From CBDANW01 sp965197825 (GTDB taxonomy: Bacteria; Acidobacteriota; Vicinamibacteria; Marinacidobacterales; DATDRI01): DNA of 64,000 nucleotides. The notes beneath the pieces are model-generated. The model made no database searches. It was not told where the DNA came from and worked only from the letters and a program-made list of their open reading frames with translations. The position numbers were made by a program, and so were the translations under genes. Location of the stretch: positions 2,542,001 to 2,606,000 of the forward strand of contig CBDANW010000003.1 in the NCBI GenBank assembly GCA_965197825.1. The letters run 5' to 3'. The number at the start of each line of letters is the position of its first letter. Within the stretch, counting starts at the first letter, position 1. Positions 27,464-34,363 of the stretch are shown piece by piece.

Positions 27464-27712
27464 TTGAAATTGAAATATCCGACCATCCGAAACGGCTGTC
27501 CGTGCCCTTGCCATGCTGACAAGCTGGCGTGGTGTGGGCGATGCCTTGACCGCCATCGACCGACTAAGGGTAAAGACGAGGGAGACGAGTCCGGGTTCGT
27601 CGATACCTCCACGGTGATAGGTGCAGGTGTTCCGGTGGCAAGGCGCGATCTAAGGAGATCATCGTCTCCCACGAAAACAGGCTTGCACATTCGCCGTCTA
27701 AAAGCTCTGTAA
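27464..27712 (+). CDS. Possible Cys-rich small ORF (82 aa)
   Basis: A TTG start would give a protein with GCPCPCHADKLAWCGRC near its N-terminus, a possible zinc-binding cluster, followed by a basic and low-complexity tail. No ribosome binding site is evident and the start lies 11 bases after repeat B, so this may be the tail of a truncated gene or a chance frame. Not recognised. Confidence 0.25.
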   Translation: MKLKYPTIRNGCPCPCHADKLAWCGRCLDRHRPTKGKDEGDESGFVDTSTVIGAGVPVARRDLRRSSSPTKTGLHIRRLKAL

Positions 27713-27798
27713 AGGTCCGCCCTTGCCATACCCCTCTGGCGGCTCACGGACCGCTTAGCAAAATCAAATATAACAAAGGCTTACGGGTGGAAAATCTC

Positions 27799-28288
27799 AT
27801 GGCTAAAATGACCAATTGGTTGCGGAAGGCGATCGAATCGTCGAAAGTTCAACCTCTTGAAGTCCGGGAGGACGTGGCCATGGTCCATATCAATGCGAGC
27901 GCCGGCTATTGCCCAGGTTGAAAGCTATCGCGATTCCAACTCCGCGTTGATTGAGCGCCTGCGACCACGAACGCGGCTGGCGATTGATTCCGCGAAGCTG
28001 GTCGAGATTGGTCCTGACGTTTGGCTTCGAGCGCACACCGTCCAAGAGAAAGGTGGCTCCGTGTTCAATTTTCAGATATGGCTAGCGCCCACGTCCGAGG
28101 ATACGGCTCACATTGCGGCCGGCGTTTTCTTCAGTCGGCCAAGTCCGATTTGCTCCGGGCGATTTACTAACGTGAAGGATCTCGATCGGGATTACGCGCT
28201 CGGGTGGGAGTCGGCCGTCGCTTGGAGCTTTTTGGTTTGGAGCGATACACCCCTGTACTTCAACGATCCTGGCATGGTGAAAAACTAA
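27799..28288 (+). pseudogene. Hypothetical protein with a frameshift
   Basis: The ATG at 27799 has GGGTGG upstream and opens MAKMTNWLRKAIESSKVQP. Near 27905, after HINASAGY, the frame hits a stop; the neighbouring frame continues AQVESYRDSNSALIERLRPRTR to a TAA at 28288. Together about 160 aa, soluble, with an aromatic C-terminal half (WLRAHTV, FNFQIWLAP, WSFLVWS). I do not recognise the family. A one-base indel in a single gene explains both frames better than two overlapping genes. Confidence 0.45.
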
Positions 28289-28302
28289 GGTGCCTGCTAC
28301 CC

Positions 28303-29298
28303 CGTCCTGTGCCAAAACTCGGCCCCTTTGAAGTAGGCCATAAATCAGCAGCTTAGAGTCTGTGTTTGCGACCGGGCCAAGGGCCGTAGGCTTTACAATC
28401 GTCTGACCAGAGGGTGTTATCTTCAGATCCATGATGACGTACCACGCGCAATTCCTACTGCTCGTTCTAGCTGGCTGGGTCAACCGCCAGCAGCAGGATG
28501 TGATCGACTACCAGCAAGAGGAGAACCGTGTGCTCCGAGCCGGGCTTCGGGGCAAGCGTCTCAGGCTCTCGGACGACGAGCGGCGCAGGCTCGCGGTCAA
28601 GGCCCAGGCTTTGGGCCGCGAGGCGCTGGCCCAGATTGCGTCCGTTGCCACACCCGCTTACGCTTCTGCGCTGGTACCGCCACCTCATCGCAGCCAAGTA
28701 CGATGGCAGCAAGAACCGGAGTCCAGGCCGACCTCCGACGGCGAAGGACATCCGTGAGCTCATTGTGCGCGTGGCGCAGGAGAACCCGACATGGGGATAT
28801 ACGCGCCTGCGAGGCGCACTCAAGAACCTAGGACATGAACTCGGACGCAACACTATCAAGAGGCTCCTCGCCGACCACGGTATCGCTCCTGCCCCGGAGC
28901 GGGGCAGGAGCATGTCGTGGAGCACCTTCATCAAGGCTCATTGGGGCGCCATCGCTGCGACAGACCTGTTCACCGTCGAGGTTGTGAACCCGTTCGGGCT
29001 CGTCCGCTACCATGTCCTGTTTGTCATCGATATCGCCACTCGCTGCGTGTGCATCGGTGGGATAACGTCGGACCCCAACGGGGAGTGGATGAAGCAGGTG
29101 GCAAGAAACCTCACGGACATGTGGGATGGTTTCCTCCTTGGCAAGCGATACCTCATCCACGACCGGGACCCGCTATTCACCGAGGCGGTACGTGGGCTGT
29201 TGAGAGATTCAGGCGTGAAGCCCCTTCGCCTTCCCGCTAATAGTCCGAATCTGAACGCATGTGCGGAAAGATTCATTCTCTCCATACGTCGAGAGTGG
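28303..29298 (+). mobile_element. Integrase-core IS, 5' part
   Basis: It starts with terminal repeat B in outward orientation (CGTCCTGTGCCAAAACTCGG), followed by about 130 bases of leader with AGCTTAG, GGGCCAAGGGCC and TTTACAATCGTCTG, then the transposase. The 3' part is missing after 29298. The same left end occurs at 49603 and, as fragments, at 6185, 30320, 38840-39031 and 47307. Confidence 0.75.
28431..29298 (+). pseudogene. Integrase-core transposase, frameshifted and truncated
   Basis: The ATG pair at 28431 opens MMTYHAQFLLLVLAGW. Near 28668 one extra T (CACCCGCTTACG against CACCCGCTACG at 52.47 kb) shifts the frame; the rest continues in the next frame with WGYTRLRGALKN, AATDLFTVEV (Asp), IHDRDPLF (Asp) and NACAERFI, where the catalytic Glu is. 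The match ends just after this Glu, so about 70 C-terminal residues are missing. The family is an rve-type group often labelled only as integrase core; I cannot place it in a named IS family. Confidence 0.8.
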
Positions 29299-29591
29299 CC
29301 GCAGAAAAGTCCTTCTCAGTCCACGCTGATCGTGTTCTCGCTGCTGTACTTGCCGCGTGGCCCAGGGAATTTGAAATAGGTGAACAGGGAAATGTCACGA
29401 GCAGCACGTGAGGGGTTCCATTCGAGCACACGAATGGTTTTCTGCCCCTCTCCGGTCAAAAGAGCTCCATCTCCGCCCCCGGGAGTTCACTTCGGCGATG
29501 GCGAGCACGTTACCCTCGAAGAGCCCGGCCTCTGCCAAAGCATAACGATTACTGTGGAAGAAGGTTAGAACCGTAATATTCGATGTTGGGT
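29299..29591. other. Unassigned stretch after the IS fragment
   Basis: No complete gene. A plus-strand frame ending GDGEHVTLEEPGLCQSITITVEEG (stop at 29568) and a minus-strand frame (NRYALAEAGLFEGNVLAIAEVN) over the same DNA are both short and unrecognised. GGGAAATGTCACGAGCAGC at 29391 nearly repeats the bases at 3944-3962. Confidence 0.3.
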
Positions 29592-29619
29592 GTCCCTCCG
29601 CCGAGCCTGGCGGAGGGAC
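29592..29619 (-). terminator. Hairpin downstream of dps
   Basis: GTCCCTCCGCC and GGCGGAGGGAC form a perfect 11-bp stem with the loop GAGCCT. It lies 8 bases beyond the dps stop codon. There is no T run after it on the minus strand, so it may work with Rho or only stabilise the message. Confidence 0.6.
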
Positions 29620-29626
29620 GATCTAG

Positions 29627-30106
29627 CTAGCCGTCCAACGAGGCCCGCAAGAACCAGTCGTGCTTCTCGAACTCGGTGATGATGGAGGTCAACAGATCGG
29701 CGGTATCGGTATCGCCTGTGTCGTTGGCAATTTCGCGCGATTCGCGTAGACCGATCAAGTAGGCTTCGATCCGATCCGCCAGCAACTTCACGTGCTCCAT
29801 ATCGCGGGTCGTGTCTCGAGGGTATTCGGTCAGTGCCGACGCTCCGGCGACGTGCCGGGCGGTTCCGTACGCTTGGCCGCCGAGAGTGACCGCGCGCTCG
29901 GCAACGGCATCGTTGTGGTTGGCGAGGCTGACCGCGAACGTCTCGAACAGGGGATGGAGCGACGGGAACTGAGGTCCCCGGATGTTCCAGTGCGCGACTT
30001 TGATGTGGCTGTGCAGATCGAGTCCGTCCGCGAGCCGTGCGTTCAGGCTCTCGATGACACGGCGGCGTGCTTGTTCGGATAGCATGCTCGGGCTTGGGTA
30101 CATCAT
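29627..30106 (-). CDS. dps: Dps-family ferritin-like protein
   Basis: The ATG at 30106 has AAGGAG ten bases upstream, which decides it over the longer frame start at 30142. The 159-aa protein has the Dps four-helix fold: KVAHWNIRGPQFPSLHPLFE with the ferroxidase His residues, HNDAVAERAVTLGG with the partner acidic residues, and the C-terminal helix EFEKHDWFLRASLDG. It should form a dodecamer that stores iron oxidised by peroxide and may shield DNA. The residue before the usual D/E (LHPLFETFA) is slightly atypical. A palindrome lies about 90 bases upstream and a hairpin follows the stop. Confidence 0.9.
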   Translation of the reverse strand: MMYPSPSMLSEQARRRVIESLNARLADGLDLHSHIKVAHWNIRGPQFPSLHPLFETFAVSLANHNDAVAERAVTLGGQAYGTARHVAGASALTEYPRDTTRDMEHVKLLADRIEAYLIGLRESREIANDTGDTDTADLLTSIITEFEKHDWFLRASLDG

Positions 30107-30189
30107 CTCTTGGTGTCTCCTTTCGTCGTTTTCCTGACCCAAGGATGCCAGTAATCCGCTGATTCGTCCAAGATATCGTTCAGATTATT

Positions 30190-30210
30190 ATGATAGTGTG
30201 TATCTATCAT
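30190..30210. promoter_or_regulatory. Palindrome upstream of dps
   Basis: ATGATAG, seven bases, then CTATCAT. It is AT-rich and lies in the only non-repeat stretch in front of dps. Its shape fits an operator for a Fur/PerR or OxyR-like regulator, but the sequence is not a canonical box of either. Confidence 0.35.
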
Positions 30211-30220
30211 GATACTGAGC

Positions 30221-30315
30221 TGTGCCTTCTATTTATTCATCCGCACGCCCCGAACCTGATCGGTCTCCGATCTGCCGGGACTATGCCTGCATGATTTCGT
30301 CGTTTGTTCGCGCTC
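30221..30315 (-). repeat. Repeat A, long form, inverse orientation
   Basis: The complement of GATGAATAAATAGAAGGCAC followed by the 75 or so bases seen at 2627 and 4985. It forms the distal border of the dps upstream region. Confidence 0.55.
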
Positions 30316-30319
30316 GGCC

Positions 30320-30398
30320 CTGGGCACGGCCGCAAACACAGACTCTAAGTTGCTGATTTATGGGCTATTTCAAAAGGGCTGAGTTTTGGCACAGGACG
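30320..30398 (+). repeat. Left-end fragment of the integrase-core IS (repeat B)
   Basis: It reads from CACGGCCGCAAACACAGACTC through CTAAGTTGCTGATTTATGGG to GGCACAGGACG, so it is the left end in inverse orientation. It interrupts the adhesin gene that follows. Confidence 0.65.
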
Positions 30399-30813
30399 GG
30401 GTATACTACGAAACGGAGCAGCTATCGAGTCGAACCAGCAGGGGGTTGAGCGAAACGAAGCAAACATCAGCGCAAATCAGCAAGGCATTTCCAACAACCG
30501 AGTGGACATCGACGCGAATCTCCGACAGGTCACTAGTCTGAGCCAGAACATGGATGTTCTTCGATCTGACGTTGACCAAAACAGGGCGGGCGTCTCAATC
30601 GCCATGGCGATTGAGAGTATCCCGTATTCGGTGGCGGATCGATTCTCGATTGGCATCGGGCTCGGAGCGTTCGGAGAAGAGACGAGCTTTGCCGCGGGCG
30701 GACAATTCAAGCTCAACGGCTGGATTTTTCTGAGAGGGGGTTTTCTGAGAGGGGGGATCGCCAAGAACGGCAGCGACACCGGTTATGGTACTGGTGTCGG
30801 GATCGGGTCCTGA
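30399..30813 (+). pseudogene. Trimeric autotransporter adhesin, C-terminal stalk and YadA anchor
   Basis: The frame is open from the IS end and reads a coiled-coil stalk (GVERNEANISANQQGISNN, DIDANLRQVTSLSQN) followed by a YadA-type anchor: RAGVSIAMAIESIP, FSIGIGLGAFGEETSFAAGG, and GTGVGIGS at the end. In intact proteins three such anchors make one 12-strand outer-membrane barrel that exports the passenger. Head and most of the stalk are missing, and there is no signal peptide, so this tail cannot be exported. A short duplication (FLRGG twice) lies in the anchor. Confidence 0.75.
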
Positions 30814-30832
30814 GTAAACTTAAATATATAAT

Positions 30833-30884
30833 CCCCTTTGAAATAGACCACAAATCAGCGGCTTAGACGCCCTTGGAATCCGCG
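30833..30884 (-). repeat. Repeat B, right-end type, inverse, partial
   Basis: CCCCTTTGAAATAGACCAC to AGACGCCCTTGGAATCCGCG. It lacks the outer CGTCCTGTGCC. It abuts MITE-1 copy 2 at 30885. Confidence 0.55.
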
Positions 30885-31050
30885 GGTGCTTCCGCCATTA
30901 AGTGTTGGTGAGATGACGCTAAGACTTTACGGTGCATTAAATTACAGCCAAAATAGCGCTCACGACCTTCGCCGCGCGCTAAATGGAGCGTAAGCGCTTT
31001 TTTTGCAAAGGGATACGTACACATCACCAACAGCAAACAGCGCAAGCACC
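30885..31050 (-). mobile_element. MITE-1, complete inverse copy (166 bp)
   Basis: It begins GGTGCTTCCGCCATTAAGTG and ends with the complement of GGTGCTTGCGCTGTTTGCTG. Same length as the copy at 27251, with several substitutions (for example GCCAAAATAGC in place of CGCCCAAATAGGG). It lies 60 bases upstream of the TonB receptor start and may influence its expression. Confidence 0.8.
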
Positions 31051-31102
31051 CTGAAACTTGACAATACCCCGGTTCCAAACGAAACAGGCCGTCGGCTTTT
31101 CT

Positions 31103-31158
31103 AGCGACAAATGGAGCGACAAATGGAGCGACAAATGGAGCGACAAATGGAGCGACAA
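31103..31158 (+). repeat. 12-bp tandem repeat that forms the start of the TonB receptor gene
   Basis: Four perfect units of ATGGAGCGACAA begin at 31111, 31123, 31135 and 31147; the last 8 bases of a fifth lie at 31103-31110. Each unit carries both an ATG and a GGAG located 6 bases before the next ATG. All ATGs are in frame with the receptor, as is the GTG at 31162 which follows the array. Confidence 0.85.
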
Positions 31159-34053
31159 ATAGTGACACGTTGCAATCACAGGCCGGGTTTCCTTTCGCTG
31201 GTGCTGGTTTTCGCTGCCGTCGTGTACGCGCCCGGCGTCGCCGACGCCCAGGACGCGACGATCTCCGGGACGGTTACCGACGTCACGGGCAGCATTCTCC
31301 CCGGCGTCACCGTGGAAGCGCGGGACGCGGCGGGCAGCGGGCAGGTGACCGTCACCGACGGGACTGGCCAGTTCACGTTCAGCGGTCTCGCCTCGGGGAT
31401 GTACGACGTGACGTTCACCCTCTCCGGCTTCACCGCGCCCGCGCAGGTGGTGGAGGTGAGCGCCGGCGCCACGGCCTCCATCAACGTGGAGATGGCGGTC
31501 GGAGGATTCGAAGAACTGGTGGTCGTTGTCGGGACCCGTGCCCAGCCGCGGTCGGTGACCGACTCGGCCGTGCCGGTCGACGTTATCCGAAGCGAGGATT
31601 TCGTCAGCCAGGGCAGTACGGACCTGGCCGAGCAGTTGCGGACCGTAGTCCCCTCGTTCAACATCAGCATTCAACCGATCAGCGACGCGGCGACCATCGT
31701 CCGGCCAGCGTCCCTGCGCAATTTGGCGCCGGATCACACGCTGGTCCTAGTCAACGGCAAGCGCCGCCACCGCGCGGCGGTCATCACCTGGCTCGGCAAC
31801 GGCATCGCGGATGGTTCGCAGGGACCGGATCTCTCCGTCATCCCCTCGATTGCGATTCGGCAGGCCGAGGTGCTGCGCGACGGCGCAGCGGCGCAATACG
31901 GCTCGGATGCCATTGCCGGCGTCATGAACTTCCAGCTCAAGGATGCCCGTTCGGGCGGCAGCCTGGAGTTCCGCACAGGCGCCTACCTCGATGCGAACCC
32001 GGGTAGCCTGTCCACCTGCGGGGAGGGCATCATCGGCGACATCAAGCATTCCTGCAACGGGATCGGCGGCCGGGGGCAGGCGTTCACGGTCGCCGGGAAT
32101 GCCGGACTGCCGCTCGGCAGGAACGGGTTCGTGAACCTCAGCCTGGAGTACGGCAACGCCGGGCCGACCAACCGCAGCATTCAGCGCACGGATGCGCAGA
32201 ACATCATCGAGGCCGGCAATACGAACCTGCGCAACCCGGCCCAGGTCTGGGGATCGCCGAAACTCGAGGACGACCTGAAGCTGTTCGTTAACTTCGGTCA
32301 TCTGTTCGCGAACCAATGGCAATTTTACGGCCACACCAACTACGCGAGCCGCACGGTGACTGGCGGCTTCTACTTCCGGAACCCGCATACCCGCGGCGGG
32401 GTCTTCCGCGGCCCCATGGTCGACGGCCTCCCGACCCTGCTCGTCGGCGACCGGGTCTGGGCCGAGACTGGCGTCAAGGGCGCCGGCGGCTGCCCCGCGG
32501 TCCCGATCATCGGCAACGTCCCCGATGCGGCCGCCCTCCAGCAGGTCGAGGCCGACCCGAACTGCTTCACGCTCCACAGCCGGTTCCCCGGCGGGTTCAC
32601 GCCGCAGTTCGGCGGCGACCTCATCGACCATTCGGTAGTCGCCGGCCTGCGCCGGCTCTCAAGCACCGGCCTCAACTGGGACGCGAGCATCAACATCGGC
32701 ACCAGCCAAGTCGATCAGTTCATCGTTGATACGGTCAACGCGTCGCTCGGCTACGACACGCCGACGTCGTTCAAGCCCGGCAGCTACCGGCAGCACGACG
32801 TCAACGTCAACTTCGACGTCTCGTACCCGGTCAGCGACATGGTGAACGTCGCGGGCGGCACGGAGTGGCGTGACGAGCAGTTCACGATCGGCGCGGGCGG
32901 GCAGCCGTCGTGGGAGATCGGCCCGTATGCCGCCCAGGGCTTTAGCTCCGGGTCGAACGGCTTCAACGGTTACCGAGCTGACACGACGGCGGGCAGCTGG
33001 AACCGCAGCAACGTGGCGGTCTACGGGGACGTCGAGTTTAACGACCCGGGCGGCCAGTGGACGGTCGGCACGGCCGTCCGGTTCGAGAACTTCGAGGACT
33101 TCGGCACAACGACGAACGGCAAGCTCGCGGCGCGCGTCGGACTGACCGACGCGTTCTCGCTGCGTGGCGCCGTGAGCAGCGGGTTCCGGGCACCGACCCC
33201 AGGGCAGCAGCACGCGTTCAACGTGACGACTGCGTTCATCGGCGGGCAGTTGACCAACAACGGCGTCGTCCCGGCTACCTCCGCGGTGGCCGTCGCGCGG
33301 GGCGGCGGGCAGCTCCAGCCTGAAAAATCACTCAACGTCAGCGCGGGCGTGGTCTTCGAGCAAGGCCCATTCACTTTCACCGCCGACTACTTCCGGATCA
33401 ATATTGACGATCGTGTCGCCTTGGCGCAGGAAATCGCACTGTCGGAGCCCGAGATCCTGACGCTGCTCGAGGAAGGGATTCCCGAGGCGCGGAATTTCCC
33501 CGTGTTCCGGTTCTTCCTGAACGACTTCTCGACGACGACCCAGGGTCTCGACTTGATTTCGAGCCTAGCGGTCGGGCGCACGACGGTCAGCGCGGTCTTC
33601 AACTACACGGACACAGCAGTCAAGAATATCGAGAGCGCCGTGATCGATGAATTCCGTATCAACACGCTGGAACGGGGATTGCCGAATACCCGATGGAACG
33701 TCAGCACCATCCACCGCGCCGACCGGTGGAGCCTGATGGGCCGGCTGAACTACTTCGGCCAGTTCTGGGACAGCGAAGATGGACGGAATGCCGTCGATGT
33801 CGCTGGCGGACCGGCGGAGTCCTGGCTGTACCCTGCCTATTCAGGCAAGGCGTTGCTTGACCTCGAACTCGGCATTCCGTTCGGCGATGCCGTCACCCTG
33901 GTGGTCGGCGGTGAAAACGTGCTGGGCACGTACCCCGACGTGAACAGGTTCGGCGTCGACACGGTCGGCAATCAATACGGCCAGTTCTCACCGTTTGGCT
34001 TCAATGGCGCCTACTACTACACGCGCCTCAACTACCGGTGGGGAGGCATGTAA
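31111..34053 (+). CDS. TonB-dependent outer-membrane receptor with CarboxypepD_reg-like domain
   Basis: Up to 980 aa. After an N-terminal MERQ repeat there is a signal peptide (FLSLVLVFAAVVYAPGVADAQ) and a carboxypeptidase-regulatory-like domain (ISGTVTDVTGSILPGVTVEA, near residues 50-130). The plug follows (SVTDSAVPVDVIRSEDF, VLVNGKRRHR, VEVLRDGAAAQYGSDAIAGVMN), then a barrel of about 700 residues ending in YYYTRLNYRWGGM. It should import an unknown ligand using TonB energy. The start could be any of four ATGs in the 12-bp repeat, or GTG 31162, which gives the shortest leader. A second receptor of the same class follows 310 bases later, but it is not closely similar outside the plug motifs. 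Confidence 0.9.
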   Translation: MERQMERQMERQMERQIVTRCNHRPGFLSLVLVFAAVVYAPGVADAQDATISGTVTDVTGSILPGVTVEARDAAGSGQVTVTDGTGQFTFSGLASGMYDVTFTLSGFTAPAQVVEVSAGATASINVEMAVGGFEELVVVVGTRAQPRSVTDSAVPVDVIRSEDFVSQGSTDLAEQLRTVVPSFNISIQPISDAATIVRPASLRNLAPDHTLVLVNGKRRHRAAVITWLGNGIADGSQGPDLSVIPSIAIRQAEVLRDGAAAQYGSDAIAGVMNFQLKDARSGGSLEFRTGAYLDANPGSLSTCGEGIIGDIKHSCNGIGGRGQAFTVAGNAGLPLGRNGFVNLSLEYGNAGPTNRSIQRTDAQNIIEAGNTNLRNPAQVWGSPKLEDDLKLFVNFGHLFANQWQFYGHTNYASRTVTGGFYFRNPHTRGGVFRGPMVDGLPTLLVGDRVWAETGVKGAGGCPAVPIIGNVPDAAALQQVEADPNCFTLHSRFPGGFTPQFGGDLIDHSVVAGLRRLSSTGLNWDASINIGTSQVDQFIVDTVNASLGYDTPTSFKPGSYRQHDVNVNFDVSYPVSDMVNVAGGTEWRDEQFTIGAGGQPSWEIGPYAAQGFSSGSNGFNGYRADTTAGSWNRSNVAVYGDVEFNDPGGQWTVGTAVRFENFEDFGTTTNGKLAARVGLTDAFSLRGAVSSGFRAPTPGQQHAFNVTTAFIGGQLTNNGVVPATSAVAVARGGGQLQPEKSLNVSAGVVFEQGPFTFTADYFRINIDDRVALAQEIALSEPEILTLLEEGIPEARNFPVFRFFLNDFSTTTQGLDLISSLAVGRTTVSAVFNYTDTAVKNIESAVIDEFRINTLERGLPNTRWNVSTIHRADRWSLMGRLNYFGQFWDSEDGRNAVDVAGGPAESWLYPAYSGKALLDLELGIPFGDAVTLVVGGENVLGTYPDVNRFGVDTVGNQYGQFSPFGFNGAYYYTRLNYRWGGM

Positions 34054-34066
34054 GGGGGAGGCGTCC

Positions 34067-34264
34067 TGTCCAAAAACACAAACGAACTCAAGGCTGGCGC
34101 GCCGGGACGTTTCGGATCAGAGACGTCTGAGGCTTGGTTGGCCAATGGAAGCTAGAATCCTCGGTCATGAGGAGGCAGAGCCAGCCCTGAACCTTGTTGG
34201 TCGTCGCCATCCCTGGTTGGATCCAGCGTGACCAACAGGCCGCTATCGTTTGTGTTTTTGGACA
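34067..34264. mobile_element. 198-bp element with perfect 19-bp terminal inverted repeats
   Basis: TGTCCAAAAACACAAACGA at 34067-34085 is exactly repeated in inverse at 34246-34264. The inside has no complete gene. It occupies most of the gap between the two TonB receptor genes. A diverged left end lies at 2475. It is best explained as a MITE; no full parent element is visible in the window. Confidence 0.7.
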
Positions 34265-34363
34265 CGACGCTCTCCACGTTCCTAAGACGCCGGTGGCGTC
34301 GTCGGATCGACCGGCACGAAGCAGCGTCATATTCGCAGCCCGAGTGACGCGGGGAGAGTAGCA

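Noticed and set aside
27400..27747. Minus-strand 115-aa frame across repeat B
   Set aside because: It runs into the MITE and IS end without a break in composition, with no recognised motif.
31103..31158. Short tandem repeat as a CRISPR or VNTR-type array
   Set aside because: Units are directly adjacent with no spacers and lie in frame at the start of a TonB receptor gene, so it is reported as a coding and translation-start repeat. No CRISPR array or cas gene is seen in the window.
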